DNA from: Deefgea tanakiae
GTDB taxonomy: Bacteria; Pseudomonadota; Gammaproteobacteria; Burkholderiales; Chitinibacteraceae
Length of the DNA stretch: 64,000 nucleotides
Direction: 5' to 3'
Assembly (NCBI RefSeq): GCF_019665765.1
Contig: NZ_CP081150.1
Location: 1,674,001-1,738,000 of the forward strand
In this document: piece by piece, positions 16,003 through 25,505 of the stretch
Numbering within the stretch: position 1 is the stretch's first letter
Layout of the letters: every line of letters starts with the position of its first letter
The notes under the pieces: model-generated
Database searches by the model: none
The model's input: only the letters and a program-made list of their open reading frames with translations
Told to the model about the DNA's origin: nothing
Translations under genes and position numbers: made by a program

Positions 16003-17596
16003 CTCACTGAGCCTATTTTCCGACCAATTAGCTGAGATCTCTCATCAATTGGCCGAAAATGCCCCTCTACAAGCGCTCGCCCTCATCGATGAAATCAGCA
16101 ATACCAGCTATCAATTTACGACGCCTAAGCCACGTATTGCGCTGTTAATGCTCAAATCACAAGCAGAAACTGAATTAGGACAATGCCACGCGCTCATCGC
16201 AACACTGAACGAGGCGTTGAGCCTATCGCAAGATGATGATTTTGCTGCTGAGCGTTTGCAAATTTTAAATCAACTCGCCGATCAGGTTTATACGATGGGC
16301 GATTATCGGCAATCCATACAGCTCTGGATGAACTCCATCGAGTTAGGTCTTGAGTTGGGCGACATCAGCAGTGCAATTCTGGCCTTTATTTCGATTGGAG
16401 GCATTTTTAACGCCGCCGAACAACACGAACGCGCACTCAAATTACACCAACAAGCATTGCACTACAGCCATAAGCTAGATAACCCTCACATTTTCTATAC
16501 ATTAAGACTGTATTTGGCTGCAGACTATATGTGGCTTAAGCTACCTAACGATACCCTTACCATCTTAAACCAAGCCGACCCAATCCTTAAAAAATGCAAC
16601 CACTTCAACGGCATCGCTGAATCACATTTATGGCGCGCCCAAGCCCTGTTTCAACTAGAACGTTACGCCGAAGCCATTGACCATCTGCAACAAGGACTGC
16701 AATGTGCCGTACAACATCATCATTATTGGGCCAGCATTAAGTGCGCATATCACCTGGGCCTGATCCTAACCCACCAAAAACGTCACGCAGAAGCTGAACA
16801 AGCTTTACTAGAAGCGCTAGCCACCGCCAGCGACAATGAATTTATGCAATTACTACGCGATTGCTGGCTTGGTCTTTCCGCACTTTATGAAGACATGGAT
16901 CAAGCACAACAGGCCTATTTTGCATTGCAATCAGCGCACAGTTTTGAACATCAACTGGCTAAAAGTGCGCCAATTTTAGAAGTTGAACCACGTATTTTGC
17001 AACGTCTGGCGGCACTAGAAACTAGATTTAGCTTAGAAATCAGTCGGCAAGAAAATCGGCAGTTATTAGAGCAACAAGCGCAGCAGATTCAAAAACTCAA
17101 TCAGCTTCTGACTGAAGTGGAGCAAGATGCGCTTACCAAACTAGCCAATCGCCGGTGGCTTGATACGCATCTTGCACCGCAAATCACTAAACTGAATGCG
17201 GCTGATACCATCTCCATTTTGCTGCTCGACCTTGATCACTTTAAACAAATTAACGATGACTTTTCGCACCTAGCAGGCGATGAAGTACTACGCGATATCG
17301 GCCTCATCTTGCAACAGGCTTGCCGCGATGTTGACACTCCAGTTCGCTATGGCGGTGAAGAGTTTTTAGTGGTGCTCAAAGGCTTGAATTTATTTTCTGC
17401 GGCCAAAGTGGCGGAACGAATTCGCACCCAAGTTGCGCAGCACGCTTGGCCAAGCAGCATTGAGGGCAGACAACTCACTATCAGTGTCGGTGTAGCGCAA
17501 GCGCAGTTGGGTGATAATTTAATTAGCTTGATTGAGCGCGCTGACCTCGCTTTATATCGGGCCAAAGACCTTGGCCGCAATCGCATCGAATTATGA
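15989..17596 (+). CDS. TPR diguanylate cyclase (active GGDEF)
   Basis: 535 residues, cytosolic. Residues about 10-350 form TPR-like helical repeats (QIWMNSIELG, LHQQALHYSHKL and LQQGLQCAVQ are repeat cores). A coiled linker (QENRQLLEQQAQQIQKLNQLL) leads to a C-terminal GGDEF domain (about 375-535) with DALTKLANRRWLD, the metal-binding DLDHFKQIND, and active-site GGEEF at 455-459. The inhibitory site RDVD lies exactly five residues before the motif, so c-di-GMP feedback inhibition is expected. Overlap with the preceding gene indicates coupled translation. Converges with and overlaps the LysR gene by 6 bases. Confidence 0.9.
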   Translation: MIMPNSLSLFSDQLAEISHQLAENAPLQALALIDEISNTSYQFTTPKPRIALLMLKSQAETELGQCHALIATLNEALSLSQDDDFAAERLQILNQLADQVYTMGDYRQSIQLWMNSIELGLELGDISSAILAFISIGGIFNAAEQHERALKLHQQALHYSHKLDNPHIFYTLRLYLAADYMWLKLPNDTLTILNQADPILKKCNHFNGIAESHLWRAQALFQLERYAEAIDHLQQGLQCAVQHHHYWASIKCAYHLGLILTHQKRHAEAEQALLEALATASDNEFMQLLRDCWLGLSALYEDMDQAQQAYFALQSAHSFEHQLAKSAPILEVEPRILQRLAALETRFSLEISRQENRQLLEQQAQQIQKLNQLLTEVEQDALTKLANRRWLDTHLAPQITKLNAADTISILLLDLDHFKQINDDFSHLAGDEVLRDIGLILQQACRDVDTPVRYGGEEFLVVLKGLNLFSAAKVAERIRTQVAQHAWPSSIEGRQLTISVGVAQAQLGDNLISLIERADLALYRAKDLGRNRIEL

Positions 17597-18517
17597 CTTT
17601 TCAATCCCTAATGCCAACCATTGCTTGATGCTTTGCTCTTGCGCCAAACTATCTAACCACCATCTTAAAGCATGACCTACGCCATTATTGCGCCAAGCAA
17701 AACACATCCGAATCGAAGGATTCACTTCGGCCACAGCTTTAACAACTAAACGCCCCTCTGCCACAGCCTCGTAGGCCAAAGCGAGTGGCAAATAGCCACA
17801 ACCTAAACCGGCAATCTGCGCCGCCACTTTATGCTGCATATCTGGCACGCGTAGCGTTTCTTGGCCTGATAACAAACCAATCGTATACGGCAATAAGTTA
17901 CGCGATGAATCAGGAACGACAATTGCGCGATGCTGTTGGATCAAGTGTGCCGACAAGGGCTCTGGCGCTTGCGCTAGCGGATGAGAAGGTGCGACCACAA
18001 ACACACTGTGCAGCTCACCCAAAATTTGACTCGATTGGGTCGATGCGTTACCACCCAAATGACTAATTGCACCAATAATTAAATCGGCACGTCGCTCTTG
18101 CAAAGCTTCCCATGAGCCGCCCAGCGACTCTTGGGTAAAACGCAAACGTGTACCGGATTGCAAAGCATCAAACTGCGCAATCATCGGGAACATCATTTCA
18201 ATCGGTAATACGGTATCGACCACAATCACCAATTCAGTTTCCCAGCCAGTTGCTACTCGTTTAATCCGGCACTCCAATTCATTGGCGGCCAGTAATAAAT
18301 GACGCCCCTCATTCAGGAGTTCTACGCCTGCCGCAGTCAATTGTGCACGGTGACCACTACGATCAAAAATCTCAACGCCGAGATCATCCTCGAGCTTACG
18401 CACCATATAGGTCACCGCCGACGGTACCCGATGAACTTCAGTCGCCGCAGCTGCAAAACTACCTCGGCGTGCAATTGCATCCAGAATTTCGAGCGCTTCT
18501 AAAGAAAGTCGCAGCAT
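17591..18517 (-). CDS. LysR-family transcriptional regulator
   Basis: 308 residues. An N-terminal winged helix-turn-helix (LEALEILDAIARRGSFAAAATEVHRVPSAVTYMVRKLEDDLGVEIFDR in outline) is followed by a periplasmic-binding-like effector domain (about 90-300). I chose ATG 18517 (MLRLSLEAL), the normal LysR N-terminus with GGA 6 bases upstream. Longer in-frame ATGs exist to 18565. Divergent from the pirin gene at 18717, which is the likely target by analogy with other LysR-pirin pairs. Effector unknown. Confidence 0.9.
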   Translation of the reverse strand: MLRLSLEALEILDAIARRGSFAAAATEVHRVPSAVTYMVRKLEDDLGVEIFDRSGHRAQLTAAGVELLNEGRHLLLAANELECRIKRVATGWETELVIVVDTVLPIEMMFPMIAQFDALQSGTRLRFTQESLGGSWEALQERRADLIIGAISHLGGNASTQSSQILGELHSVFVVAPSHPLAQAPEPLSAHLIQQHRAIVVPDSSRNLLPYTIGLLSGQETLRVPDMQHKVAAQIAGLGCGYLPLALAYEAVAEGRLVVKAVAEVNPSIRMCFAWRNNGVGHALRWWLDSLAQEQSIKQWLALGIEKS

Positions 18518-18716
18518 AATCATTCCAATTTTTTGAATAAGACATTGGGTTTTCTTCGCTATCACCCCAGCAAAGTCACGTTTATTATGATCTCTGTAAA
18601 CGTTTTATTGCAAGGCATAGACGCCGCACGCCAAGCCAATAGAGTGGTTAGACCTTATGGCAAGTTTGTGTTGACTCAGCCCTATTCATCATTCAAAAAG
18701 ACTGAAGGAAGTAGCC

Positions 18717-19415
18717 ATGATTACCGTACGCAAATCCAATGAACGTGGCCACGCCAATCATGGGTGGCTCGATTCGAACTTTAGTTTCTCGTTCGCTGAA
18801 TATTACGACCCTGCGCATATGCATTTTGGTGCGCTGCGCGTGATTAATGATGACCGCATCGCAGCAGGCATGGGTTTTGGTATGCACCCACACCAAGACA
18901 TGGAAATCATTACTTATGTCTTATCAGGAGCCATTGAGCACAAAGACAGCATGGGCAATGGTTCAGTGATTCGCCCTGGCAATGTGCAACGCATGAGCGC
19001 AGGCACTGGGGTTCGGCACAGCGAATTTAATCCTAGCGCCACCGAGCAAACGCATTTGTTGCAAATCTGGATTTTGCCTGCTCAAAAAGGCGATACACCA
19101 TCGTACGAAGAAAAGGAATTTTCAGATACCGATAAGCGTGGTCAATTGCGCCTGGTAGCTAGCCCCAATGGTGAACACGCTTCAGTAACGATTCACCAAG
19201 ACGTCAAACTGTATGCAGGGCTTTTTGATGGCAGCGAAAATGCAGAGATGCCGATTCAGATGGGCAGAAAACTATACGTTCATCTAGCGCGCGGTAAGGC
19301 TGAAATTAATGGATTAGCACTAGCCGCCGGCGATGCGCTAATGCTTACACATGAAAATCAACTCACGATTCAGCATGGCATACAGGCCGAAGTTTTAGTT
19401 TTTGATGTGTTTTAA
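18717..19415 (+). CDS. Pirin-family protein (YhhW-like bicupin)
   Basis: 232 residues, the size of E. coli YhhW, a cupin that can act as quercetin 2,3-dioxygenase. The N-terminal cupin has metal ligands in GMHPHQDMEIITYVLSGAIEH and the later VRHSEFNPS. The pirin signature VQRMSAGTGVRHSE is present. The second cupin (about 140-232) is degenerate, as usual. ATG with GAAGGA upstream. Divergent from a LysR regulator across about 200 bases. Confidence 0.93.
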   Translation: MITVRKSNERGHANHGWLDSNFSFSFAEYYDPAHMHFGALRVINDDRIAAGMGFGMHPHQDMEIITYVLSGAIEHKDSMGNGSVIRPGNVQRMSAGTGVRHSEFNPSATEQTHLLQIWILPAQKGDTPSYEEKEFSDTDKRGQLRLVASPNGEHASVTIHQDVKLYAGLFDGSENAEMPIQMGRKLYVHLARGKAEINGLALAAGDALMLTHENQLTIQHGIQAEVLVFDVF

Positions 19416-19448
19416 AGATTGGAGCTGAAATCACCGAACCAAGTTTGG

Positions 19449-20969
19449 CTAGGTGATATTCGGCAAACCAAACAAATCCCGAAGTCGCGCCAACATCTCG
19501 CGCGGCTGCGGGGCGGACATCCCATTTTTTGCATGCTCAGACAACAGCTGGTGATACTCAGCCTGCCGCCGTGCCAAAACCAATGAAAAAGCCTCGGCCA
19601 ACTCGTGCCTCATGACAAGTAAAGCCTGAAAAGTCGCCCTATCTAATCGATAGCACTCGGCGTTACCCAGCGCAGTAATTTGAATTGGAAAGCGCTCTCC
19701 GGTCATGAGTGAAATCTCTCCAAAAAAACTCCCCGCATTTAAAACACCTAATTGATGCGTTTCACCATCAGGCGTCTTCAACGTTTGCTCCATTTCGCCT
19801 TTAATCAAAATATACAACCAATCCACATCGGCACCTTGTGCCAACACGGTTTCACCATGCACAAAAGGCGTAAACTTGAGCCGATCGGACAAGGCCAGCA
19901 ACTCGTCTTCATTCAGTGGTGCGAGCAACTCCAAGCCATGTAAAACCGCGAGGCGTTCTTCGGTATGACGTTTATGCCGGACTTCAGAATATTTTTTATT
20001 ATCAAACGAGAGCAATAAATTATATTGCGGTGGCGAAAATCGCCGACCGTTTCGGCGCAGTGCCGCATCAATTGCAGTGCGGACTAATGAATCAGTCGCA
20101 TCGTCGTGCATTAAATCAGTCAACCAATAGCGCAAAGCAAAACGGCCAACGCCCTTATCCGCCTCCATCAGTATGCATTGCGGAACAGGTGACTCCGCTA
20201 CATTGGCAAGCATACCCTGCTTCAATGCCGCCTCAACCATACTAATAATTTGCGTCGGCAACGTTTCTAATGAGACATCAAAATACACCCAGCGCCGCCA
20301 CATCAGCGGCTTACCTTGCCGTTTACCTAAAATCGCAAAGCGATTGCGCGTTAATACACTATTGGGTAAGACCACCGTCTCACCATTGCGAGTTTCGAGG
20401 TACGTTGCCCGCCATGTTACATCGACGACTTTACCGACTGCATCATCAACCTTAATCCAATCGCCAGCCTCGATACTGGCATCCCACTGCAAGGTCAGCC
20501 CCGCCAACACATTGCCGATAGTGTCTTGCATGGCAAACGCCACCATCGCGGTGAGCACCGTTGAAGTCACGACAATTTGCGACAAATCTAAACCCGCTTG
20601 CCTTAATTGGTACATACCCCAAATAACGAACACCAGTGTCACTAGAATATCTTGCAGAATGCGCGGTGGGCGCAGATGAAATGGCGGTAAAAAAAGGCGG
20701 AAGAAGATTAAGCCCAGCAAACGAATCACCACCAGCCCCGCCACAAAGGGCAAAGCATAATGGCGAATTTCAGCAGGCGCCGAATCGGGTGCAAACGGCA
20801 ATACGGCGATGACCGCAGCAAAGAGTAACCAAAACAACCAAACCAACACGGTGCGGCGCAATGAAGGATGGCGCACATAGAGCACCATCGTCAACACGAA
20901 AGAGACTAGCAAAAATCCTGCGCTGTCTTGCCAAGGGCTAGCAAACAAGGTGAACCAGATTTCAGCCAT
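19449..20969 (-). CDS. MscS-type channel with cyclic-nucleotide-binding domain
   Basis: 506 residues. Four or five hydrophobic helices (about 10-150) are followed by an MscS pore and beta domain (AFAMQDTIGNVLAGLTLQWD, then IEAGDWIKVDDAVGKVVDV and ETVVLPNSVLTRNR). A C-terminal CAP/cNMP-binding domain (about 345-460) has the phosphate-binding cassette GSFFGEISLMTGERFP. Channels of this architecture are gated or modulated by cyclic nucleotides in characterised members. I chose ATG 20969; a GTG three codons upstream is possible. The last 50 residues (SAPQPREMLARLRDLFG) recur in a pseudogene 2.1 kb upstream. Confidence 0.88.
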   Translation of the reverse strand: MAEIWFTLFASPWQDSAGFLLVSFVLTMVLYVRHPSLRRTVLVWLFWLLFAAVIAVLPFAPDSAPAEIRHYALPFVAGLVVIRLLGLIFFRLFLPPFHLRPPRILQDILVTLVFVIWGMYQLRQAGLDLSQIVVTSTVLTAMVAFAMQDTIGNVLAGLTLQWDASIEAGDWIKVDDAVGKVVDVTWRATYLETRNGETVVLPNSVLTRNRFAILGKRQGKPLMWRRWVYFDVSLETLPTQIISMVEAALKQGMLANVAESPVPQCILMEADKGVGRFALRYWLTDLMHDDATDSLVRTAIDAALRRNGRRFSPPQYNLLLSFDNKKYSEVRHKRHTEERLAVLHGLELLAPLNEDELLALSDRLKFTPFVHGETVLAQGADVDWLYILIKGEMEQTLKTPDGETHQLGVLNAGSFFGEISLMTGERFPIQITALGNAECYRLDRATFQALLVMRHELAEAFSLVLARRQAEYHQLLSEHAKNGMSAPQPREMLARLRDLFGLPNIT

Positions 20970-21117
20970 CACACGCACTCGCAGAACGATTTATACCGTT
21001 ATAGCCCGCACTGAGCGGCGTCATATCATTTTGTTGGTGATAGCTGCGCAGCAAAATAAGCAATAAAAGGTATATAAGCACAGCCATTACTTAGAAAAGG
21101 CTTGAATTAAATACCCA

Positions 21118-21613
21118 TCACTTCGATCGCGCATCTAAAGCAGCGCGTAATCCTTCGCCAATCATAACCGGCCTCAATCCAAGCAAAACCGCAAAGGTCG
21201 ATAGCAAAATCCACCACGCGTCTCGATTGGCTTTACCTTGTGCCAGCACTTCGCCCTGCGACGCAGTTTGCTGGGCAACGCCGAGCCCCAGAAAATCCAA
21301 ACTGGTCAGCACCAAAATCGCCGCGCCCATGCAAAATGGCAAAACGCCAACACCGGCGTCAGGCTATTAGGTAACACATGGCTGCGAATGATTTGCCAGT
21401 CGCCCAGCACCATACTGCGCGCAGCCAGCACGTATTCTTGATTGCGACTACGCAAAAACTCGGCACGGGTGTAATCGGCCAAACCCATCCAAGCAAATAG
21501 CGTCATTAAAGCCAGCAACAGTGCCAAGCTCGGCTCAAAAATTGCCGTAAAAATAATCAGCAGGTACAGCTCAGGCAACGACGCCCAGACTTCTGAAATC
21601 CGTTGCCCAAACA
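21118..21613 (-). pseudogene. Remnant of YejE-like ABC permease
   Basis: C-terminal fragment of an inner-membrane permease of peptide/microcin C ABC transporters (YejE type). The part at about 21340-21610 encodes ISEVWASLPELYLLIIFTAI, LADYTRAEFLRSRNQEYVLAARSM and SHVLPNSLTPVLAF. The reading frame then shifts near 21330 and the rest continues in another frame: MGAAILVLTSLDFLGLG, GEVLAQGKANRDAWW and the C-terminus. N-terminal half, start codon and partner genes (yejA, B, F) are missing. The upstream end is fused in frame to a duplicate of the neighbouring channel gene's 3' end. Confidence 0.85.
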
Positions 21614-21830
21614 AATCCCTAAGTCGCGCCAACATCTCGCGCGGCTGCGGGGCTGACAGCCAATTTTTTGTATACGCAGAGAACAGCTGGTGATTCTCAG
21701 CCTGCAGCCATGACTGCACCAAGGAAAATTCCTTGGTCAATTCGTGCCACATCACGAACTAACACTGAAATATCGCTGGTTTTAATCGATAGTTCCCGAA
21801 ATTACCCAGCGAGGCAATCGACTGAAACAC
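21607..21830 (-). repeat. Degenerate duplicate of the MscS-cNMP gene 3' end
   Basis: Bases 21607-21760 align without gaps to 19468-19621. The runs AAGTCGCGCCAACATCTCGC and GCGGCTGCGGGG are the same, and SAPQPREMLARLRDLFG is conserved in the encoded peptide. Similarity fades toward 21830. It is joined directly to the permease remnant, so a second channel gene was probably present and lost by deletion. Confidence 0.8.
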
Positions 21831-21985
21831 GCAATCATGTTGTGGATTGAATTCAACCAGCCAACAGAAAGAGTTTTGACACTCTTTTTACTTAAAACGA
21901 CTATTTGAGCTACACAGAAGCTTCACAATAACGGGCACAAAAAAACCCAAAAAAAACTTTAAAAAAATAGCTTACTTTCGATTAA

Positions 21986-22840
21986 TTAGTCAAAAATAAC
22001 CGTCTTATTTGAATACACCAAAACACGCTGTTGCAGATGCCAACGCACAGCACGCGATAAAACAACCCGCTCCAAATCACGCCCCTGTTGGATCAATGCA
22101 TCCACATCATCACGATGCGAAATACGATTCACGTCTTGTTCAATGATAGGGCCATCATCGAGTACTTCAGTCACATAATGACTCGTCGCACCGATCAATT
22201 TCACACCACGCGCAAAAGCGCGGTGATAGGGCTTGGCGCCATCAAATGCAGGCAAGAAACTATGGTGAATATTGATAATTCGCTGCGGGAACTTGGCCGT
22301 AAAGTCATGACTGAGTACTTGCATATAGCGCGCCAGTACAATGAGATCGATTTCTTTTTCAATTACTAACGCCATTTGCGCGGCTTCAGCCTCAGCTTTA
22401 TTGTCTTTATTCACGCTAATCACGTGATATTCAATACCATAGAACTCAGCCAAAGCGCGGCAGTCTTCATGATTAGAAATAATCAGCGGGATTTCACACT
22501 TCAATTCGCCGCTTTTATGGCGATGCAATAAATCAACCAAGCAATGATCGTATTTTGAAACAAAAATCGCGACTTTTTGTGGGCGATTAGAAAGAGAGAC
22601 TTTCCACGTCATTTGAAAGCGATCGGCAATTGGCTGAAATGCAGCCGAAAATGCATTCATATCCAAAGTAAAATCTGCCAAATCCCACTCAATTCGCATC
22701 AAGAACAGATTATCTGCATTATCTTGATGCTGATCGGAATGGACGATATTGGCATTATAGGTATACAAAAAATTGGCAATCGCCGCAGAAAGACCTTTTC
22801 GATCCGGGCAACTAATCAGGAGGGTCGCTGTATGTGTCAT
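21986..22840 (-). CDS. purU: Formyltetrahydrofolate deformylase PurU
   Basis: Hydrolyses 10-formyl-THF to THF and formate, balancing one-carbon pools and supplying formate to PurT. 284 residues. The N-terminal ACT domain (about 5-85) begins ATLLISCPDRKGLSAAIANFL. The C-terminal formyltransferase-like domain has VLARYMQVLSHDF, the catalytic His/Asp region INIHHSFLPAFDGAKPYH and GATSHYVTEVLDDGPIIEQD. purT, the formate-using enzyme, lies 1.5 kb away on the same strand, but they are not in one operon. Monocistronic. Confidence 0.95.
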   Translation of the reverse strand: MTHTATLLISCPDRKGLSAAIANFLYTYNANIVHSDQHQDNADNLFLMRIEWDLADFTLDMNAFSAAFQPIADRFQMTWKVSLSNRPQKVAIFVSKYDHCLVDLLHRHKSGELKCEIPLIISNHEDCRALAEFYGIEYHVISVNKDNKAEAEAAQMALVIEKEIDLIVLARYMQVLSHDFTAKFPQRIINIHHSFLPAFDGAKPYHRAFARGVKLIGATSHYVTEVLDDGPIIEQDVNRISHRDDVDALIQQGRDLERVVLSRAVRWHLQQRVLVYSNKTVIFD

Positions 22841-22933
22841 TCGGCATCATCTTTATTAAGTTATGCCAAATTCTAACACCACCGTTCATAGCACAACAGT
22901 ACAGCGCTGCACTGACTTGCTTTTAATCAGCGT

Positions 22934-23290
22934 TTACGCGTGCATTGCCTTTAAGTGAATCGCCCGCTGCACCTCCACTCGCAACAAAGCATCGACAAAC
23001 ATCTGCTCAAACGGTGCCGAATAGCCATGCGATGGAATCGTCACCTGCCAGCGAAAACCATTACTCGCCTTTGCATCCAGCACCAATGACAATGGATAAT
23101 TAAACAGCGCAGCATAAATGGCTTTGCCGATGCCGTCGGTGCGCGCTGGATTAAATTGCCGACCGTTAGGGCCACGCATTTCGTGATCCAAAGCCCGAAA
23201 CACCAAGGCCATCGTTTCTTCGGGCGATAAACCATCTAATTTTGCAGTTTTAGCTACTGCAATCAGCATTTCTTGCGGTACGATATCCAT
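22934..23290 (-). CDS. Conserved-looking hypothetical protein, 118 residues
   Basis: I do not recognise a family. 118 residues, soluble, no signal peptide. The N-terminal half is helical (EMLIAVAKTAKLDGLSPEETMALVF) and the C-terminal half is mixed (SNGFRWQVTIPSHGYSAPFEQMFVDALLR). Codon use matches its neighbours. The ribosome site is only GGGACGCGCAG. It lies 93 bases upstream of purU on the same strand and might be cotranscribed, divergent from trmL. Confidence 0.65.
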   Translation of the reverse strand: MDIVPQEMLIAVAKTAKLDGLSPEETMALVFRALDHEMRGPNGRQFNPARTDGIGKAIYAALFNYPLSLVLDAKASNGFRWQVTIPSHGYSAPFEQMFVDALLRVEVQRAIHLKAMHA

Positions 23291-23384
23291 CTGCGCGTCC
23301 CTATCATTTCAAACCAAGGTTTTTAGCTTAGTTTGAAATCATTCACGCGCAATTCTTTTACTCATCCGTCTATCAGCTTACGCC

Positions 23385-23849
23385 ATGTTCAATATTGTTT
23401 TGTACCAACCCGAAATTCCGCCGAATACGGGCAACATCATTCGTCTAGCCGCCAACACCGGTTGCATGCTGCACTTAGTCAAACCATTGGGTTTTCCACT
23501 TGACGACACCAAAATGAAGCGCGCTGGTTTGGATTACCACGAATTTGCAAACATGATCGTGCATGAAAACTGGGAAGATTGCTTAGCGCACCTCGCAGGC
23601 AAACGATTCTTTGCGGCAACGACCAAAGGCTCGCAACGCTTTGATTTGCTAAAGTACGAACCGGGCGATGTCTTTGTATTTGGGCCAGAAACGCGCGGCC
23701 TACCTGCCGACATTTTGCTGACATATGAAGCCAATCGACGCATTCGCCTACCGATGCAGCCCGACAATCGCAGCCTCAATCTATCCAATAGCGTTGCCAT
23801 CACGATTTATGAAGCTTGGCGACAAAACGACTTTGTTGGCGGAGCTTAA
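23385..23849 (+). CDS. trmL: tRNA (cytidine(34)-2'-O)-methyltransferase TrmL
   Basis: SPOUT-class methyltransferase modifying the wobble base of tRNA-Leu. 154 residues, the normal size. Motifs are LYQPEIPPNTGNIIRLAANTG (motif 1), FVFGPETRGLP (motif 2) and RIRLPMQPDNRSLNLSNSVAITIYEAWRQ (motif 3), which build the trefoil-knot SAM site. Divergent from the 118-residue hypothetical gene. Confidence 0.95.
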   Translation: MFNIVLYQPEIPPNTGNIIRLAANTGCMLHLVKPLGFPLDDTKMKRAGLDYHEFANMIVHENWEDCLAHLAGKRFFAATTKGSQRFDLLKYEPGDVFVFGPETRGLPADILLTYEANRRIRLPMQPDNRSLNLSNSVAITIYEAWRQNDFVGGA

Positions 23850-23916
23850 CAAGAAAGGGTATTTAGTTACAGACTACAATCAACAATGTCCACAGCCAAA
23901 TACCCTGCAACACCCA

Positions 23917-24306
23917 TTAATGATTACGCATAAAATCCGCTGTTTTCATAAATGCTTCTTCCAGATGATTACGTAGCTCTTCGGTCATTGGTATTTCAGC
24001 CATCGCCTGCAGCATGCACAACATCCATTGATCGCGCTCAGACTCGCCAATCGCGAACGGCATATGTCGACCGCGCAAGCGGGGATGACCGTACTTCTCA
24101 ATAAATAGCTGCGGCCCCCCCAGCCAACCTGACAAAAATTCAAACAACTTTTCTCGAATCAGCGTGGTGTCTTTGCCATGCATCGCTTGAATGCCCGCCG
24201 CACGCGGATCGCTCGCCATAATGTCGTAAAACCGATCAACTAATTGCCTCAATACCGCTGCACCGCCCAGTGTGTCATACGGCGTTACTTCTAAAACATC
24301 ACTCAT
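23917..24306 (-). CDS. Group II truncated hemoglobin
   Basis: 129 residues, the trHbII (YjbI/GlbO) type. Features are TPYDTLGGAAVLRQLVDRFYDIM at the start, the EF-loop and proximal His region YGHPRLRGRHMPFAIG, and Trp G8 in ERDQWMLCM. Such globins bind O2 or NO and are linked with oxidative and nitrosative stress. Its ATG overlaps the purT stop by one base (TAATG), so its translation depends on purT. Confidence 0.93.
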   Translation of the reverse strand: MSDVLEVTPYDTLGGAAVLRQLVDRFYDIMASDPRAAGIQAMHGKDTTLIREKLFEFLSGWLGGPQLFIEKYGHPRLRGRHMPFAIGESERDQWMLCMLQAMAEIPMTEELRNHLEEAFMKTADFMRNH

Positions 24307-25505
24307 TACTTCGCCTCAACAGGTTTTACCAAACTGGCCGCCAATTTAGCACGAACCCGTGCTTCATCGGTATCGACACCCGCCGCCACAGCAACGCCCA
24401 TGCGGCGACGCTCAAAAGATTCTGGCTTACCAAACAAGCGAATATCGGCAGTCGGCACAGCCAACGCTTTATCAACCCCCTCAAAGGCAATACCTACCGC
24501 ATCTATTGCGCCGTAGATAACAGCACTTGCTGCGTGTGAGCGCATACCCACATCGACAGGCAAACCCAATATCGCACGAGCGTGCAATTCAAACTCTGAA
24601 TACTGCTGGCTTTTTAATGTGACAAGTCCCGTATCATGAGGGCGAGGACTCACTTCACTAAACCAAACATCGTCGCCCTTCACAAATAATTCCACCCCAA
24701 ACAAACCACGCCCGCCAAGTGAAGTCGTTACTTTCTCGGCAATGTCTTGTGCGCGCTGCAATGCGAGTGGGTTCATCTTTTGCGGCTGCCAGCTTTCTAC
24801 ATAATCACCTTTCACCTGCACATGACCAATGGGCTCGCAAAACTGAGTTTCCACATGGCCATTCGCGCCGACTGCTCGTACCGTTAGCAAAGTGATTTCA
24901 TAATCAAAATCAACAAAACCTTCGACAATAATTCGACCTTGCTGCACGCGACCACCACTCGCGGCGTAGTCCCAAGCGGCTTGAACATCTTGCCCATCTC
25001 TAAGTAAAGATTGCCCTTTACCGCTCGATGACATCACCGGCTTGACCAAACAAGGAAAACCAATCTCCGCGACTGCCGTCTGAAGTTCGGTCAACGTATC
25101 GGCAAAACGATAAGTCGACGTTGGCACACCTAATTCTTCTGCGGCTAAACGACGAATGCCTTCACGATTCATCGTTAAATGCGTAGCGCGTGCGGTGGGA
25201 ATAACCTCCGCTAAACCATCCTCTTCAATAGCCAGCAAAGCTTCGGTGGCAATGGCCTCAATCTCCGGCACGATTAAATGCGGTTTTTCAATTTCAACTA
25301 AAGCGCGCAAGGCCTTTGCGTCGGTCATATTGAGCACATAACTGCGGTGCGCCACCTGCATACCGGGCGCATTCGGATATCGATCAACCGCAACGACCTC
25401 TACCCCCAAACGCTGCAAAGCAATAATGACTTCCTTACCCAACTCGCCCGCACCTAAGAGCATGACCTTGGTCGCAGAGCGACTTAACGGGGTACCAATT
25501 TTCAT
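24306..25505 (-). CDS. purT: Phosphoribosylglycinamide formyltransferase 2 PurT
   Basis: ATP-grasp enzyme that formylates GAR with formate in purine synthesis. 399 residues. N-terminal [22 protein letters not shown], the ATP-grasp core with [17 protein letters not shown] and [29 protein letters not shown] (metal and ATP ligands), and [18 protein letters not shown] near the end. It uses formate such as PurU produces. First gene of a two-gene unit with the truncated globin. Confidence 0.96.
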   Translation of the reverse strand: MKIGTPLSRSATKVMLLGAGELGKEVIIALQRLGVEVVAVDRYPNAPGMQVAHRSYVLNMTDAKALRALVEIEKPHLIVPEIEAIATEALLAIEEDGLAEVIPTARATHLTMNREGIRRLAAEELGVPTSTYRFADTLTELQTAVAEIGFPCLVKPVMSSSGKGQSLLRDGQDVQAAWDYAASGGRVQQGRIIVEGFVDFDYEITLLTVRAVGANGHVETQFCEPIGHVQVKGDYVESWQPQKMNPLALQRAQDIAEKVTTSLGGRGLFGVELFVKGDDVWFSEVSPRPHDTGLVTLKSQQYSEFELHARAILGLPVDVGMRSHAASAVIYGAIDAVGIAFEGVDKALAVPTADIRLFGKPESFERRRMGVAVAAGVDTDEARVRAKLAASLVKPVEAK

